Shown here: in pieces, positions 17,357 through 25,372 of the stretch
Position numbering within the stretch: position 1 is the stretch's first letter
Layout: each line of letters begins with the position of its first letter
Made by a program: the position numbers and the translations under genes
NCBI GenBank assembly: GCA_022562895.1
Contig: JADFOK010000029.1
Coordinates: 1-33,192, forward strand
Origin: Bacteroidota bacterium
GTDB taxonomy: Bacteria; Bacteroidota; Bacteroidia; Flavobacteriales; Flavobacteriaceae
Reading direction: 5' to 3'
Length of the DNA stretch: 33,192 nt
Notes under the pieces: generated by a model
What the model was told of the DNA's origin: nothing
Databases searched by the model: none
What the model saw: the letters and a program-made list of their open reading frames with translations, nothing else

Positions 17357-17968
17357 ATGAAGATAATTTGTGTAGGTAGAAATTATACTGCCCATATTGA
17401 GGAATTAAAAAACGAAAAACCAAAAGATCCCGTTTTATTTTTAAAACCGGATACTTCTATATTGTTAAGAAAACAACCTTTCATAATACCTGAGTTTTCA
17501 GAAGATGTACAACATGAAGTTGAAATATTAGTGAAAATTAATAAAATGGGAAAGCATATAGACAGAAAATTCGCACACAAATATTATGATGAAATAGGAC
17601 TCGGTATAGATTTTACAGCAAGAGACTTACAAACTCAGTTGAAAGAAAAGGGATTACCTTGGGAAAAGGCCAAAGGATTTGATGGAGCAACAGTTATAGG
17701 TGATTTTATCCCTAAGGAGGAGTTTAAAGATGTAAATAATATTAATTTTAGTCTTGAAAAGAATGGAAAAGTCGTTCAAAAGGGCAATACTTTGTTGATG
17801 TTATGGAAAATTGAGGAGTTAATCGAATATATATCAAAATATTTTACTCTTAAGATTGGAGATGTTATATTTACGGGAACTCCTTCGGGTGTTGCAAAAG
17901 TATTCCCAAATGATACTTTGTCAGGTTTCATTGAAAACAATGAATTATTTTCTATAAAAATTAAATAG
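17357..17968 (+). CDS. Fumarylacetoacetate hydrolase family protein
   Basis: At 203 residues this matches the minimal single-domain FAH fold. It begins with MKIICVGRNYTAHI, then has PVLFLKPDTSIL, the metal-binding HEVEILVKI segment (about 56-64), GIDFTARDLQTQLKEKGLPWEKAKGFDG with its conserved Asp and Lys residues, and FTGTPSGVAKV near the C-terminus. Such enzymes cleave or decarboxylate acylpyruvates and oxaloacetate-like 2-oxo acids using Mg or Mn. The exact substrate is unknown; acylpyruvase or oxaloacetate activity is plausible. It sits 3 bp after the exonuclease and abuts the HPt gene with zero spacing, so it is surely cotranscribed. Confidence 0.9.
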   Translation: MKIICVGRNYTAHIEELKNEKPKDPVLFLKPDTSILLRKQPFIIPEFSEDVQHEVEILVKINKMGKHIDRKFAHKYYDEIGLGIDFTARDLQTQLKEKGLPWEKAKGFDGATVIGDFIPKEEFKDVNNINFSLEKNGKVVQKGNTLLMLWKIEELIEYISKYFTLKIGDVIFTGTPSGVAKVFPNDTLSGFIENNELFSIKIK

Positions 17969-18307
17969 ATGGATAAAAAGTATTCTATTGAAAGTTTAAA
18001 AGAAATAGCCGATAATGATCGTGATTTTATGGTTATTGTTGTGCAAACATTTCTGGAAGAGATTCCACCCGATTTAAAAGCGATGAAGGAAGCTATAATA
18101 AATAATAACAGGGAGTTGGCCTACCAGTTTGCTCATAAAATGAAGCCCAATTTTGAAATGTTTGGCATCGATGTAATTAAGGATATTACTTCGATAGAAT
18201 CTTGGACTAAATCATTGAAAAGTTATGCCTCTATTTCTTCAACCCTAGACTATGTTACATCTACTCTCGATATAGTTTTTAAAGAATTAAAAGAAGATTT
18301 TAATTAA
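17969..18307 (+). CDS. Orphan HPt (histidine phosphotransfer) domain protein
   Basis: This 112-residue all-helical protein is essentially one HPt domain. The helix LAYQFAHKMKPNFEMFGID carries the candidate phospho-accepting His56, in the AHxxK pattern of the family; the preceding DRDFMVIVVQTFLEEIPPDLKAMK is the typical first helix pair. HPt proteins shuttle phosphate between receiver domains of multistep phosphorelays. No histidine kinase or response regulator gene is in the window, so its partners are elsewhere. It starts at the base after the FAH stop, and cinA starts at the base after its own stop, which implies translational coupling. Confidence 0.8.
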   Translation: MDKKYSIESLKEIADNDRDFMVIVVQTFLEEIPPDLKAMKEAIINNNRELAYQFAHKMKPNFEMFGIDVIKDITSIESWTKSLKSYASISSTLDYVTSTLDIVFKELKEDFN

Positions 18308-19558
18308 TTGATACTAGCTGAAATAATCACAATTGGCGATGAGATCTTAATCGGTCAAATTGTAGATACTAATTCGGTTTATATTTCTAAAGAACTCAAC
18401 AAAATAGGTATTCAGGTATATCAAATCACCTCGGTACAGGATGATCATTCCCATATTTTACAATCGCTCAATGACGCTGGTAAAAGAGTTGATCTTGTAA
18501 TTGTAACCGGAGGATTAGGGCCCACAAAAGATGATATTACAAAGCAGACATTTTGTGATTTTTTAGGTGATGTATTGGTTGAAAATAAAGAAGTATTATC
18601 CCATATTAAAATTCTTTATAAAATGTATACTAAATATCCCTTATTGCCCGATAGTTTACATCAAGCCTTAGTGCCTTCATCAGCAACGATTTTACAAAAT
18701 GACTTTGGCACTGCTCCGGGGATGTGGATGGAAAAAAACGAAACTGTGTTTATTTCATTGCCAGGAATACCTTATGAGATGAAACATATTATGAAAAAAG
18801 AGGTGTTACCACGATTAAGAAAAAGGTTTGATAGCCCTTTTATTTATCACAAAACATTACTGACCTACGGTATGGGAGAAAGTGAAATAGCAAGGCGTAT
18901 TTTAGACTGGGAAGAAAATTTACCAAAATCTATTAAACTTGCTTATTTGCCTTCATTTGGGAGAGTTCGTTTGCGATTGTCTTCAGTAGATAAAGATGAA
19001 AAGACAGTAAAAAAAGCGGTAGATTTCCAAATGAATATCCTTGAGGATATACTTGGAGATATCGTTATAGGTTATGAAGAAGATAAAAATATAGAGCAGC
19101 AAATAGCATCTCTACTTATTCAAAAAAAGAAAACACTTAGCCTTTCAGAAAGCTGTACCGGAGGTGCAATAGCTAAACAAATTACAGCTTATGCAGGCGC
19201 TTCTGCCTTCTTTATAGGAAGCATTATACCCTACGCAACTCGTATCAAAACTTCAATTTTGAATGTGGATAATGCTATTATTACAAAACATACCGTAATT
19301 AGTAAGGAAGTAGCTGAAGCCATGGCATTACAATCTCAAAAACTTTTTAGTACAGATTATGCTGTCTCAACTACCGGAAATGCTGGTCCTTCACAAGGAG
19401 AAACAAAAGAAAAAATAGGAAGTGTTTTTATAGCAATAGCAAGCCCTGGAGGTGTAACTTCTGAAAAATATTTTTTTGGAAAACCCAGAGAGAGAGTTAT
19501 AGCGAAAGCAACAAATAAAGCCTTCGAAATGTTACTAAAAGAAATTTTAAAAAACTAA
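18308..19558 (+). CDS. cinA: CinA family protein (nicotinamide-nucleotide amidohydrolase / ADP-ribose pyrophosphatase type)
   Basis: The start is a TTG at 18308 immediately after the HPt stop; it yields the canonical N-terminus MILAEIITIGDEILIGQIVDTNS. The 416 residues contain both CinA domains. The N-terminal MoCF-like domain (about 1-170) has VTGGLGPTKDD and SLPGIPYEM. The C-terminal amidohydrolase domain (about 255-416) has SLSESCTGGAIAKQIT, YATRIKTSILNV and STTGNAGPSQGE, including the nucleophile-region Ser/Cys. Characterised homologues deamidate nicotinamide mononucleotide in pyridine-nucleotide salvage. It is the last gene of the exonuclease-FAH-HPt-cinA run; rpmB downstream has its own promoter. 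Confidence 0.93.
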   Translation: MILAEIITIGDEILIGQIVDTNSVYISKELNKIGIQVYQITSVQDDHSHILQSLNDAGKRVDLVIVTGGLGPTKDDITKQTFCDFLGDVLVENKEVLSHIKILYKMYTKYPLLPDSLHQALVPSSATILQNDFGTAPGMWMEKNETVFISLPGIPYEMKHIMKKEVLPRLRKRFDSPFIYHKTLLTYGMGESEIARRILDWEENLPKSIKLAYLPSFGRVRLRLSSVDKDEKTVKKAVDFQMNILEDILGDIVIGYEEDKNIEQQIASLLIQKKKTLSLSESCTGGAIAKQITAYAGASAFFIGSIIPYATRIKTSILNVDNAIITKHTVISKEVAEAMALQSQKLFSTDYAVSTTGNAGPSQGETKEKIGSVFIAIASPGGVTSEKYFFGKPRERVIAKATNKAFEMLLKEILKN

Positions 19559-19568
19559 ATTTCTTTTG

Positions 19569-19599
19569 TTGTGCATCAAAATTAATTTACTTAAATTTG
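19569..19599 (+). promoter_or_regulatory. Bacteroidota-type promoter of the rpmB operon
   Basis: TTG at 19569-19571 is followed after 20 bp by TAAATTTG at 19592-19599, an exact fit to the phylum consensus. The predicted leader is about 28 nt before the rpmB ATG. Confidence 0.8.
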
Positions 19600-19634
19600 C
19601 ACCCTGTTTAAAATAACTAAAAGATTTTATAGAA

Positions 19635-19874
19635 ATGTCTAAAGTGTGTGAACTTACTGGAAAGAGAGCAATGTTTGGCAACAACGTTTCTCATGCAATG
19701 AATAAAACAAGACGTAGGTTTAATGTTAACCTTGTAAAGAAACGTTTTTATATACCTGAAGAAGATAAATGGATAACCCTTCGTGTTTCTACTAAGGTGT
19801 TGAAAACAATCAATAAAAAAGGTATTTCTGCTGTTATTAAAGAAGCTCGCAATAAGGGATTCCTTAAAAAATAA
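19635..19874 (+). CDS. rpmB: Large-subunit ribosomal protein bL28
   Basis: The 79-residue basic protein has the bL28 signature MSKVCELTGKRAMFGNNVSH followed by NKTRRRFNVNL and VSTKVLKTINKKG. Its length is normal for the family. It has a single Cys rather than zinc-binding pairs. It is first in a three-gene ribosomal unit with rpmG and a DUF4295 gene, transcribed from its own promoter. Confidence 0.97.
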   Translation: MSKVCELTGKRAMFGNNVSHAMNKTRRRFNVNLVKKRFYIPEEDKWITLRVSTKVLKTINKKGISAVIKEARNKGFLKK

Positions 19875-19903
19875 AATGCAATAACGAATAAAAGTCCACT
19901 ACC

Positions 19904-20086
19904 ATGGCTAGAAAAGGAAACAGAGTTCAGGTAATATTGGAGTGTACAGAGCATAAAGACTCTGGTATGCCGGGAACTTCACGTTACATTACAACAAAGA
20001 ATAAAAAAAACACTCCGGATAGAATGCAATTAAAAAAATTCAATCCCATCCTTAAGAAGATGACGGTTCACAAAGAGATTAAATAA
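19904..20086 (+). CDS. rpmG: Large-subunit ribosomal protein bL33
   Basis: The protein has 60 residues, [18 protein letters not shown] then [24 protein letters not shown], an unmistakable bL33. Only one Cys is present, so it is the zinc-free (C-minus) form. It lies 29 bp after rpmB and 7 bp before the DUF4295 gene, in one operon. Confidence 0.97.
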   Translation: MARKGNRVQVILECTEHKDSGMPGTSRYITTKNKKNTPDRMQLKKFNPILKKMTVHKEIK

Positions 20087-20093
20087 GGAAAAC

Positions 20094-20246
20094 ATGGCAA
20101 AGAAAGTAATAGCATCATTAAAAAAAGGATCTAAGCGATTAACAAAAGCCATAAAGATGGTAAAATCACCTAAGACAGGAGCATATACTTTTGTAGAGTC
20201 TATAATGCCTCCAGATGCAGTAAACGATTGGTTAAATAAAAAATAG
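20094..20246 (+). CDS. DUF4295 small basic protein, probable ribosome-associated
   Basis: This 50-residue gene was found by reading the sequence after rpmG. The protein starts MAKKVIASLKKGSKRLTKAI and ends MPPDAVNDWLNKK; it is strongly basic, as ribosomal proteins are. Genes of this family (DUF4295) follow rpmG throughout Bacteroidota. From memory, a phylum-specific large-subunit protein named bL38 was described in a Flavobacterium ribosome structure, and this gene is a good candidate for it; I cannot confirm the identity here. It starts 7 bp after rpmG and is followed by a terminator. Confidence 0.88.
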   Translation: MAKKVIASLKKGSKRLTKAIKMVKSPKTGAYTFVESIMPPDAVNDWLNKK

Positions 20247-20267
20247 CCTGTATTATATATAGTTATT

Positions 20268-20296
20268 AAGCCACTTTTTTTAAGAGTGGCTTTTTC
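20268..20296 (+). terminator. Rho-independent terminator of the rpmB-rpmG-DUF4295 operon
   Basis: AAGCCACT (20268-20275) pairs with AGTGGCTT (20285-20292) around a 9-nt loop and is followed by a T-run. It begins 22 bp after the DUF4295 stop. Confidence 0.85.
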
Positions 20297-20304
20297 TATT
20301 TTTA

Positions 20305-20312
20305 TATCTTTG
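20305..20312 (+). promoter_or_regulatory. Candidate -7 box upstream of ftsY
   Basis: TATCTTTG fits TAnnTTTG and lies just after the ribosomal operon terminator. No TTG is at the expected distance. If used, it would give ftsY a leader of about 220 nt that contains the structured element at 20361-20461. Confidence 0.4.
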
Positions 20313-20360
20313 TGTTTATTATTAGAGCGTTTCTCTCTTTAACCACTAAAAGTGAATTCT

Positions 20361-20461
20361 GTGGGTCGGGCTTTATTTTTTATTTTAACACCTTTGCTTT
20401 TCAAGGAACACCAAGCTCAAGTATAGGGGTGTCGTTTCAAATGAAAAGCATTTACGAACCC
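20361..20461 (+). repeat. Structured non-coding element in the ftsY leader region
   Basis: The outer inverted repeat TGCTTTTCA (20395-20403) / TGAAAAGCA (20442-20450) encloses an inner one, ACACC (20408-20412) / GGTGT (20428-20432). A second ACACC at 20388-20392 could compete for the inner pairing. It begins with GTGGGTCGGGCTTT, which reminds me of degenerate interspersed repeats in Flavobacteriaceae. No coding capacity was seen. It could be a decayed mobile repeat or a leader RNA. Confidence 0.45.
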
Positions 20462-20538
20462 AAAATTAATATAATTAGAGGGTAAGTAATCCTTAAGGTA
20501 AAAAAGGATCGATTCTAATAATTAACAGTAAAAATAAT

Positions 20539-21492
20539 ATGGGGGTTTTTAAAAAAATATTTTCAAAAGAAAAAAAAGAATCTTTAGATAAAGGTCTCGA
20601 AAAATCTAAAACTTCCTTTTTCGATAAACTTAGCAAAGTTGTTGCAGGAAAAAGTAAAGTCGATGCCGATGTTTTAGATGATCTTGAAGAAGTATTAATA
20701 TCAAGCGATGTGGGTGTAAACACAACACTTAAAATTATTGACCGTATAGAAGAAAGAGTTGCTAAGGATAAATATCTTGGCACCGGTGAGCTCAATAAAA
20801 TTCTTCGTGAAGAAATTGCAGGATTGCTTAGTGAAAAGAATACAGAAGATGTTTCCGATTTTGAAATTCCAACTCTGGAAAATCCTTATGTTATTATGGT
20901 GGTTGGTGTAAATGGAGTAGGGAAGACCACCACCATTGGTAAGCTAGCCTATCAGTTTAAGAAAGCAGGTAAAAAAGTGATCCTTGGAGCTGCAGATACT
21001 TTTCGTGCGGCGGCTATAGAACAACTACAAATATGGGCAGATCGTACCGGGGTCCCTTTAGTGAAACAAAATATGGGTAGTGACCCTGCTAGTGTAGCTT
21101 TCGATACCTTGCAAAGTGCTGTAAATCAAAAAGCAGATGTTGTAATCATTGATACTGCCGGGCGATTGCACAATAAAGTAAATTTGATGAATGAGCTCAC
21201 TAAAATAAAAAACGTAATGCAAAAGGTAATACCGGATTCACCTAATGAAGTATTATTAGTATTAGACGGATCAACAGGTCAAAATGCTTTTGAGCAGGCC
21301 AAACAATTTATAGCAGCTACTCAAGTTACTTCTCTAGCTGTAACCAAACTTGACGGTACTGCCAAAGGAGGTGTAGTAATAGGTATTAGTGATCAATTTC
21401 TAATTCCTGTGAAATATATTGGTGTGGGTGAGAAAATTGAAGACCTTCAAATATTTAATAAATACGAATTTGTAGATTCCTTTTTTAACTAA
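20539..21492 (+). CDS. ftsY: Signal recognition particle receptor FtsY
   Basis: The 317-residue SRP GTPase has a short acidic/basic N-terminal region and a full NG domain. GTPase motifs are G1 VGVNGVGKTTTIGKL (about 128-142), DTFRAAAIEQL, G3 DTAGRLHNKVNLMNEL and G4 TKLDGTAKGG, with the closing loop YIGVGEKIEDL. It docks ribosome-nascent chain-SRP complexes at the inner membrane for delivery to SecYEG. The A domain is much shorter than in E. coli, as is common outside Gammaproteobacteria. rimO overlaps its stop codon by one base, giving translational coupling. Confidence 0.97.
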   Translation: MGVFKKIFSKEKKESLDKGLEKSKTSFFDKLSKVVAGKSKVDADVLDDLEEVLISSDVGVNTTLKIIDRIEERVAKDKYLGTGELNKILREEIAGLLSEKNTEDVSDFEIPTLENPYVIMVVGVNGVGKTTTIGKLAYQFKKAGKKVILGAADTFRAAAIEQLQIWADRTGVPLVKQNMGSDPASVAFDTLQSAVNQKADVVIIDTAGRLHNKVNLMNELTKIKNVMQKVIPDSPNEVLLVLDGSTGQNAFEQAKQFIAATQVTSLAVTKLDGTAKGGVVIGISDQFLIPVKYIGVGEKIEDLQIFNKYEFVDSFFN

Positions 21493-22802
21493 TGAGAACT
21501 AAATACCTAAAAAAGAATAAAATTAATGTCGTAACACTGGGATGTTCAAAAAATGTGTACGATAGTGAAATTTTAATGGGGCAACTTCTCGCCAATAATA
21601 AAGAAGTTGTTCATGAGAAAGAAGGTAATATAGTTGTCATAAATACTTGCGGGTTTATAGCTAATGCCAAAGAAGAAAGTGTTAATACCATATTAGAATA
21701 CGTTCAGAAAAAAGAAAAGGGCCTGATCGATAAAGTATTTGTTACCGGTTGCCTTTCAGAAAGATACAAATCTGACCTTCAAAAAGAAATTCCAAGTGTA
21801 GATCAATATTTTGGAACTACAGAACTTCCTGGTTTACTTAAGGCTTTAGGAGCAGATTACAAACACGAACTTATAGGAGAGCGCCTTTCTACTACACCAA
21901 AAAACTATGCATATTTAAAAATTGCCGAAGGATGTGACCGTCCCTGTTCGTTTTGCGCTATACCGTTGATGCGGGGAAAACATAAAAGTACACCTATTGA
22001 AGAAATAGTTATTGAAGCCAAAAAATTGGCTGCAAATGGAGTAAAAGAACTCATTCTAATCGCACAAGACCTTACGTATTATGGCCTCGACCTATACAAA
22101 AAACGCAATCTGGCAGAACTCCTTACCCAGTTGGTAAAAGTAGATGGAATAGAATGGATAAGATTACATTATGCCTTTCCTTCGGGTTTTCCAATGGATG
22201 TGTTAGAAGTTATGAGAATCGAACCCAAAATATGCAATTATATAGACATCCCCTTACAACATATTTCAGATGCTATTTTAAAATCTATGCGTCGGGGTAC
22301 AACCAAGGAGAAAACAACAAAACTCTTGAAAGAATTTCGTAAGGCTGTTCCGGGTATAGTGATTCGAACTACTTTAATTGTGGGTTATCCAAATGAATCC
22401 GAAGAAGAATTTCAGGAGCTAAAAGAGTGGGTAAAAGAAATGCGATTCGAGCGTTTGGGATGTTTTACCTATTCTCATGAAGAAAACACACATGCGTATA
22501 AACTTAAGGATAACATTCCGGAGGATGTAAAAATTCAACGCGCCAATGAGATCATGGAAATCCAATCTCAAATTTCTTGGGAACTTAATCAGGAAAAAAT
22601 AGGACTGAAGTTTAAAGTAGTAATCGATCGCAAAGAAGGTGAGTATTTTATAGGACGTACTCAATTTGACAGCCCGGATGTGGATAATGAAGTGCTTATA
22701 AATGCAAAAAATAACTATCTTCGTACAGGGGATTTTTGCAATGTAAAAATTATTGAAGCCGAAGACTTCGATCTCTATGGGGTGGTTGTATCAGAGATAT
22801 AA
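21492..22802 (+). CDS. rimO: Ribosomal protein uS12 methylthiotransferase RimO
   Basis: This 436-residue radical-SAM methylthiotransferase has an N-terminal UPF0004 domain with three Fe-S cysteines: Cys18 (LGCSKN), Cys53 (NTCGFI) and Cys87 (TGCLSE). The radical-SAM cluster motif CDRPCSFC gives Cys148, Cys152 and Cys155. A C-terminal TRAM domain starts near residue 370. It adds a methylthio group to an Asp of ribosomal protein uS12. The LGCSKN and FCAIP motifs favour RimO over MiaB. The start ATG shares one base with the ftsY stop. Confidence 0.96.
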   Translation: MRTKYLKKNKINVVTLGCSKNVYDSEILMGQLLANNKEVVHEKEGNIVVINTCGFIANAKEESVNTILEYVQKKEKGLIDKVFVTGCLSERYKSDLQKEIPSVDQYFGTTELPGLLKALGADYKHELIGERLSTTPKNYAYLKIAEGCDRPCSFCAIPLMRGKHKSTPIEEIVIEAKKLAANGVKELILIAQDLTYYGLDLYKKRNLAELLTQLVKVDGIEWIRLHYAFPSGFPMDVLEVMRIEPKICNYIDIPLQHISDAILKSMRRGTTKEKTTKLLKEFRKAVPGIVIRTTLIVGYPNESEEEFQELKEWVKEMRFERLGCFTYSHEENTHAYKLKDNIPEDVKIQRANEIMEIQSQISWELNQEKIGLKFKVVIDRKEGEYFIGRTQFDSPDVDNEVLINAKNNYLRTGDFCNVKIIEAEDFDLYGVVVSEI

Positions 22803-22814
22803 AAAAATGATCAA

Positions 22815-24047
22815 ATGAAACCTATTTATTATACTATGTTTTTTCTTGCTTCCGTTTTGATTTCCTGTAAATCGGAAATAAAAAAATCTCCGTCAATTAT
22901 TTCCGAGACTGAAGAAAATATCATTGAAGTTATAGTAAGCCCGGTATCCGGGAACAGTTCCCTACCTCGTTTAATTAGTAGCGGCGATAAACTTTTTATG
23001 TCTTGGGTAGAAAAGACAGACACTTTAGTTACTTTAAAATATGCTTTCTTTAAAGATAATACCTGGAATGAACCCGAAGAAATAATTTCAGGAACCGATT
23101 GGTTTGTTAACTGGGCTGATTACCCTGCAATTGCAGAAAACAATGGTAATATATTAACGAGTCTACTTCAAAAATCAGCCAGTGGAACCTATACTTATGA
23201 TGTAAAACTCAACCTTTTTTCAAAAGAGAAGGGGAGTTGGAAAAATAATTTTATTCTCAATTTAGATGATACCCAAAGTGAACATGGCTTTGTGTCCATG
23301 CTTCCCTACAAAGACGATTCGTTTTTTGTGACCTGGCTAGATGGCAGAAATACAGTAAATGTCGATAGAAAGAAAAATCAAATGACTCTTAGAGGAGCTG
23401 TTGTAACTAGTGAGGGTGCTATTATTCAAGACACACAATTAGATGAACGGGTTTGTGATTGTTGTCAAACATCTGCTACAATGACTCCTAACGGACCTGT
23501 TGTGGTATATCGAAATCGTTCTCAGGATGAAATCCGGGATATTGATATTGTTCGTTGGGAAAATGGGTCTTGGACTGCTCCAATTACAATTGTAGCAGAC
23601 AATTGGTATCTTCCGGGATGTCCCGTGAATGGACCCGCAATTGATGCTTTTGGGGAAAACCTAGCAGTAGCTTGGTATACAGCAGCGGATGACAATTCAA
23701 GAGTAATAATTTCTTTTTCAGAGGATAGCGGTAAGACTTTTGGATTACCATTTCGTTTAGATCATGGGGATGCTCTTGGAAGGGTAGATCTCGCAATGTT
23801 AGATAGTGAAAGTGCAGTGGTAAGCTGGTTGGAGCCCAGTGGAGAGGATACCCTAATTCAGCTTATAAAAATCCAATCCAATGGTACGAAAACAGAACCT
23901 ATTACCATTTCAAAAACAAGTGCCGAACGGTCTTCGGGTTTCCCCCAACTTGAAATTCTAGGCGATAGAATTTATATTGCGTGGACATCGTTAGAAGATG
24001 ATAATCCTGCTATTAAGGTTGTTTCGGTTTTGAAAGAAAGTTTGTAG
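22815..24047 (+). CDS. Beta-propeller (BNR/sialidase-like) lipoprotein with a cysteine cluster
   Basis: The protein has 410 residues. A lipoprotein signal peptide ends at LISC with lipidated Cys18. The mature part is beta-propeller sequence with blade-like repeats (SGDKLFMSWVEKTD, FFVTWLDGRN, LAVAWYTAADD, AVVSWLEPSGED, IYIAWTSLEDD) and one Asp-box, SEDSGKTFG. An unusual cysteine group is present: Cys214, Cys216 and Cys217 (VCDCCQTS) and Cys269 (LPGCPVNGP). Sialidase catalytic residues (Arg triad, Tyr/Glu pair) are not recognisable, so sialidase activity should not be assumed. It starts 12 bp after rimO, probably in the same transcript. It is likely located on the outer membrane, facing either the periplasm or the surface. 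Confidence 0.82.
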   Translation: MKPIYYTMFFLASVLISCKSEIKKSPSIISETEENIIEVIVSPVSGNSSLPRLISSGDKLFMSWVEKTDTLVTLKYAFFKDNTWNEPEEIISGTDWFVNWADYPAIAENNGNILTSLLQKSASGTYTYDVKLNLFSKEKGSWKNNFILNLDDTQSEHGFVSMLPYKDDSFFVTWLDGRNTVNVDRKKNQMTLRGAVVTSEGAIIQDTQLDERVCDCCQTSATMTPNGPVVVYRNRSQDEIRDIDIVRWENGSWTAPITIVADNWYLPGCPVNGPAIDAFGENLAVAWYTAADDNSRVIISFSEDSGKTFGLPFRLDHGDALGRVDLAMLDSESAVVSWLEPSGEDTLIQLIKIQSNGTKTEPITISKTSAERSSGFPQLEILGDRIYIAWTSLEDDNPAIKVVSVLKESL

Positions 24048-24100
24048 ACGATCTTTTTATTAAAATCACAAAGGTCTTGTTTATTGTAAATTAATATTTA

Positions 24101-25330
24101 TTGAAAACCCTCCTCATAATAGGTCATACATATCCTGAACCCACCACAACGGCGGCCGGAATTAGAATGATGCAACTCATTTCTTTGTTTAATGAACAGG
24201 ATTTCGATATAACATTTGCCTGTACAGCTTTACCTTCCGAAAAATCTGTGGAACTTTCTGATATGGGAATAAACTTGCAATCGATACAACTGAATCATAG
24301 TAGTTTTGATGAATTTATAGGTCTGTTAAAACCAATTATCGTTCTATTTGACAGGTATATAACTGAAGAACAATTTGGGTGGCGCGTTGCAGAACAATGC
24401 CCTGAAGCAATGAGAATTTTAGATACCGAAGATTTACATTTTTTAAGAAAAGCCCGGGAAGAGGCTATTAACAAAAACCCCCCGGTCAAAGATGTTAATT
24501 TATTTTCCGAAAATGCAAAACGTGAATTGGCGAGTATTTATCGATGTGATGTTTCGTTGATTATTTCTGAAGCTGAACTAGAAATACTCCAACAAGATTT
24601 TAAGATTGAAAAATCCTTATTATACTATTTACCCCTATTAGAGGAAACCCCCTCGAAAGATGAAATTGATAATATGCCTTCTTTTGAGGAACGCAAAGAT
24701 TTTATAACGATTGGAAACTTTTTACATGCTCCTAACGTCGATTCTGTTAAGTATTTAAAAAAAGAGATTTGGCCACTTATTAAAAAACAGCTACCAGACA
24801 CTCAATTACATATATATGGTGCATATGCCAATGATAAAATACTAGCGTTAAACGATATAAAAAGTGGATTTTTAATAAAAGGTTGGGCTGAAGATGTTGA
24901 TGCTGTAATGAGTAAATCCAAAATTTGCCTGGCTCCATTACGATTTGGCGCAGGACTAAAGGGAAAACTACTCAATGCCATGAAGAATGGTACTCCAAGT
25001 ATCACAACTAGTATTGGATGTGAAGGAATAAATGCTAACCTCCCTTTTTCAGGAAATATTGCTGATACTGCTCAAGATTTTGCAAAGGCTGCAGTAGCCT
25101 TATATTCAAGTAAAACTAATTGGCTTCAGGCGCAACAAAATGGATTCAATATTATTGAAAAGCGTTTTCGGAGAGAACTTTTTTCAGAAGAATTTAAAAA
25201 TCATATGCACCTGCTTCAAAAAAATCTTATTCGTCACAGAAAGGATAACTTTATTGGACAAATTCTTCAACATCACACTTTAAAAAGCACAAAGTACATG
25301 AGCAAGTGGATTCAAGAGAAGAATAGTTGA
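24101..25330 (+). CDS. Glycosyltransferase, GT-B fold (group 1 / GT4-like)
   Basis: The 409-residue frame starts with TTG at 24101, giving MKTLLIIGHTYPEPTTTAAG; no better ATG exists. The N-terminal half has the GT-B nucleotide-free domain with the glycine-containing AAGIRMMQL loop. The C-terminal half has FITIGNFLHAPNVDSVKYL, LHIYGAYAND, FLIKGWAEDVD and CLAPLRFGAGLKGKLLNAM, the donor-binding region of group 1 enzymes. It transfers a nucleotide sugar to an unknown acceptor. It lies 53 bp after the lipoprotein gene and may be read through from it. The capsule locus is 4 kb away, but a link is only a possibility. Confidence 0.85.
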   Translation: MKTLLIIGHTYPEPTTTAAGIRMMQLISLFNEQDFDITFACTALPSEKSVELSDMGINLQSIQLNHSSFDEFIGLLKPIIVLFDRYITEEQFGWRVAEQCPEAMRILDTEDLHFLRKAREEAINKNPPVKDVNLFSENAKRELASIYRCDVSLIISEAELEILQQDFKIEKSLLYYLPLLEETPSKDEIDNMPSFEERKDFITIGNFLHAPNVDSVKYLKKEIWPLIKKQLPDTQLHIYGAYANDKILALNDIKSGFLIKGWAEDVDAVMSKSKICLAPLRFGAGLKGKLLNAMKNGTPSITTSIGCEGINANLPFSGNIADTAQDFAKAAVALYSSKTNWLQAQQNGFNIIEKRFRRELFSEEFKNHMHLLQKNLIRHRKDNFIGQILQHHTLKSTKYMSKWIQEKNS

Positions 25331-25360
25331 TAGTTCAATATGGAGTAATCTTTAATTTTG
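25327..25360 (+). promoter_or_regulatory. Candidate promoter of the tandem hydrolase pair
   Basis: TTG at 25327-25329 and TAATTTTG at 25353-25360 are 23 bp apart, the upper limit of the consensus spacing. If real, transcription starts near 25367 and the ATG at 25373 must be the start of the first hydrolase. Confidence 0.45.
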
Positions 25361-25372
25361 TACTTTAGAGAC

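Noticed and set aside
20441..20485. Fourteen-codon frame upstream of ftsY as a leader peptide
   Set aside because: It overlaps the inverted repeat arm and has no run of regulatory codons; chance is sufficient.
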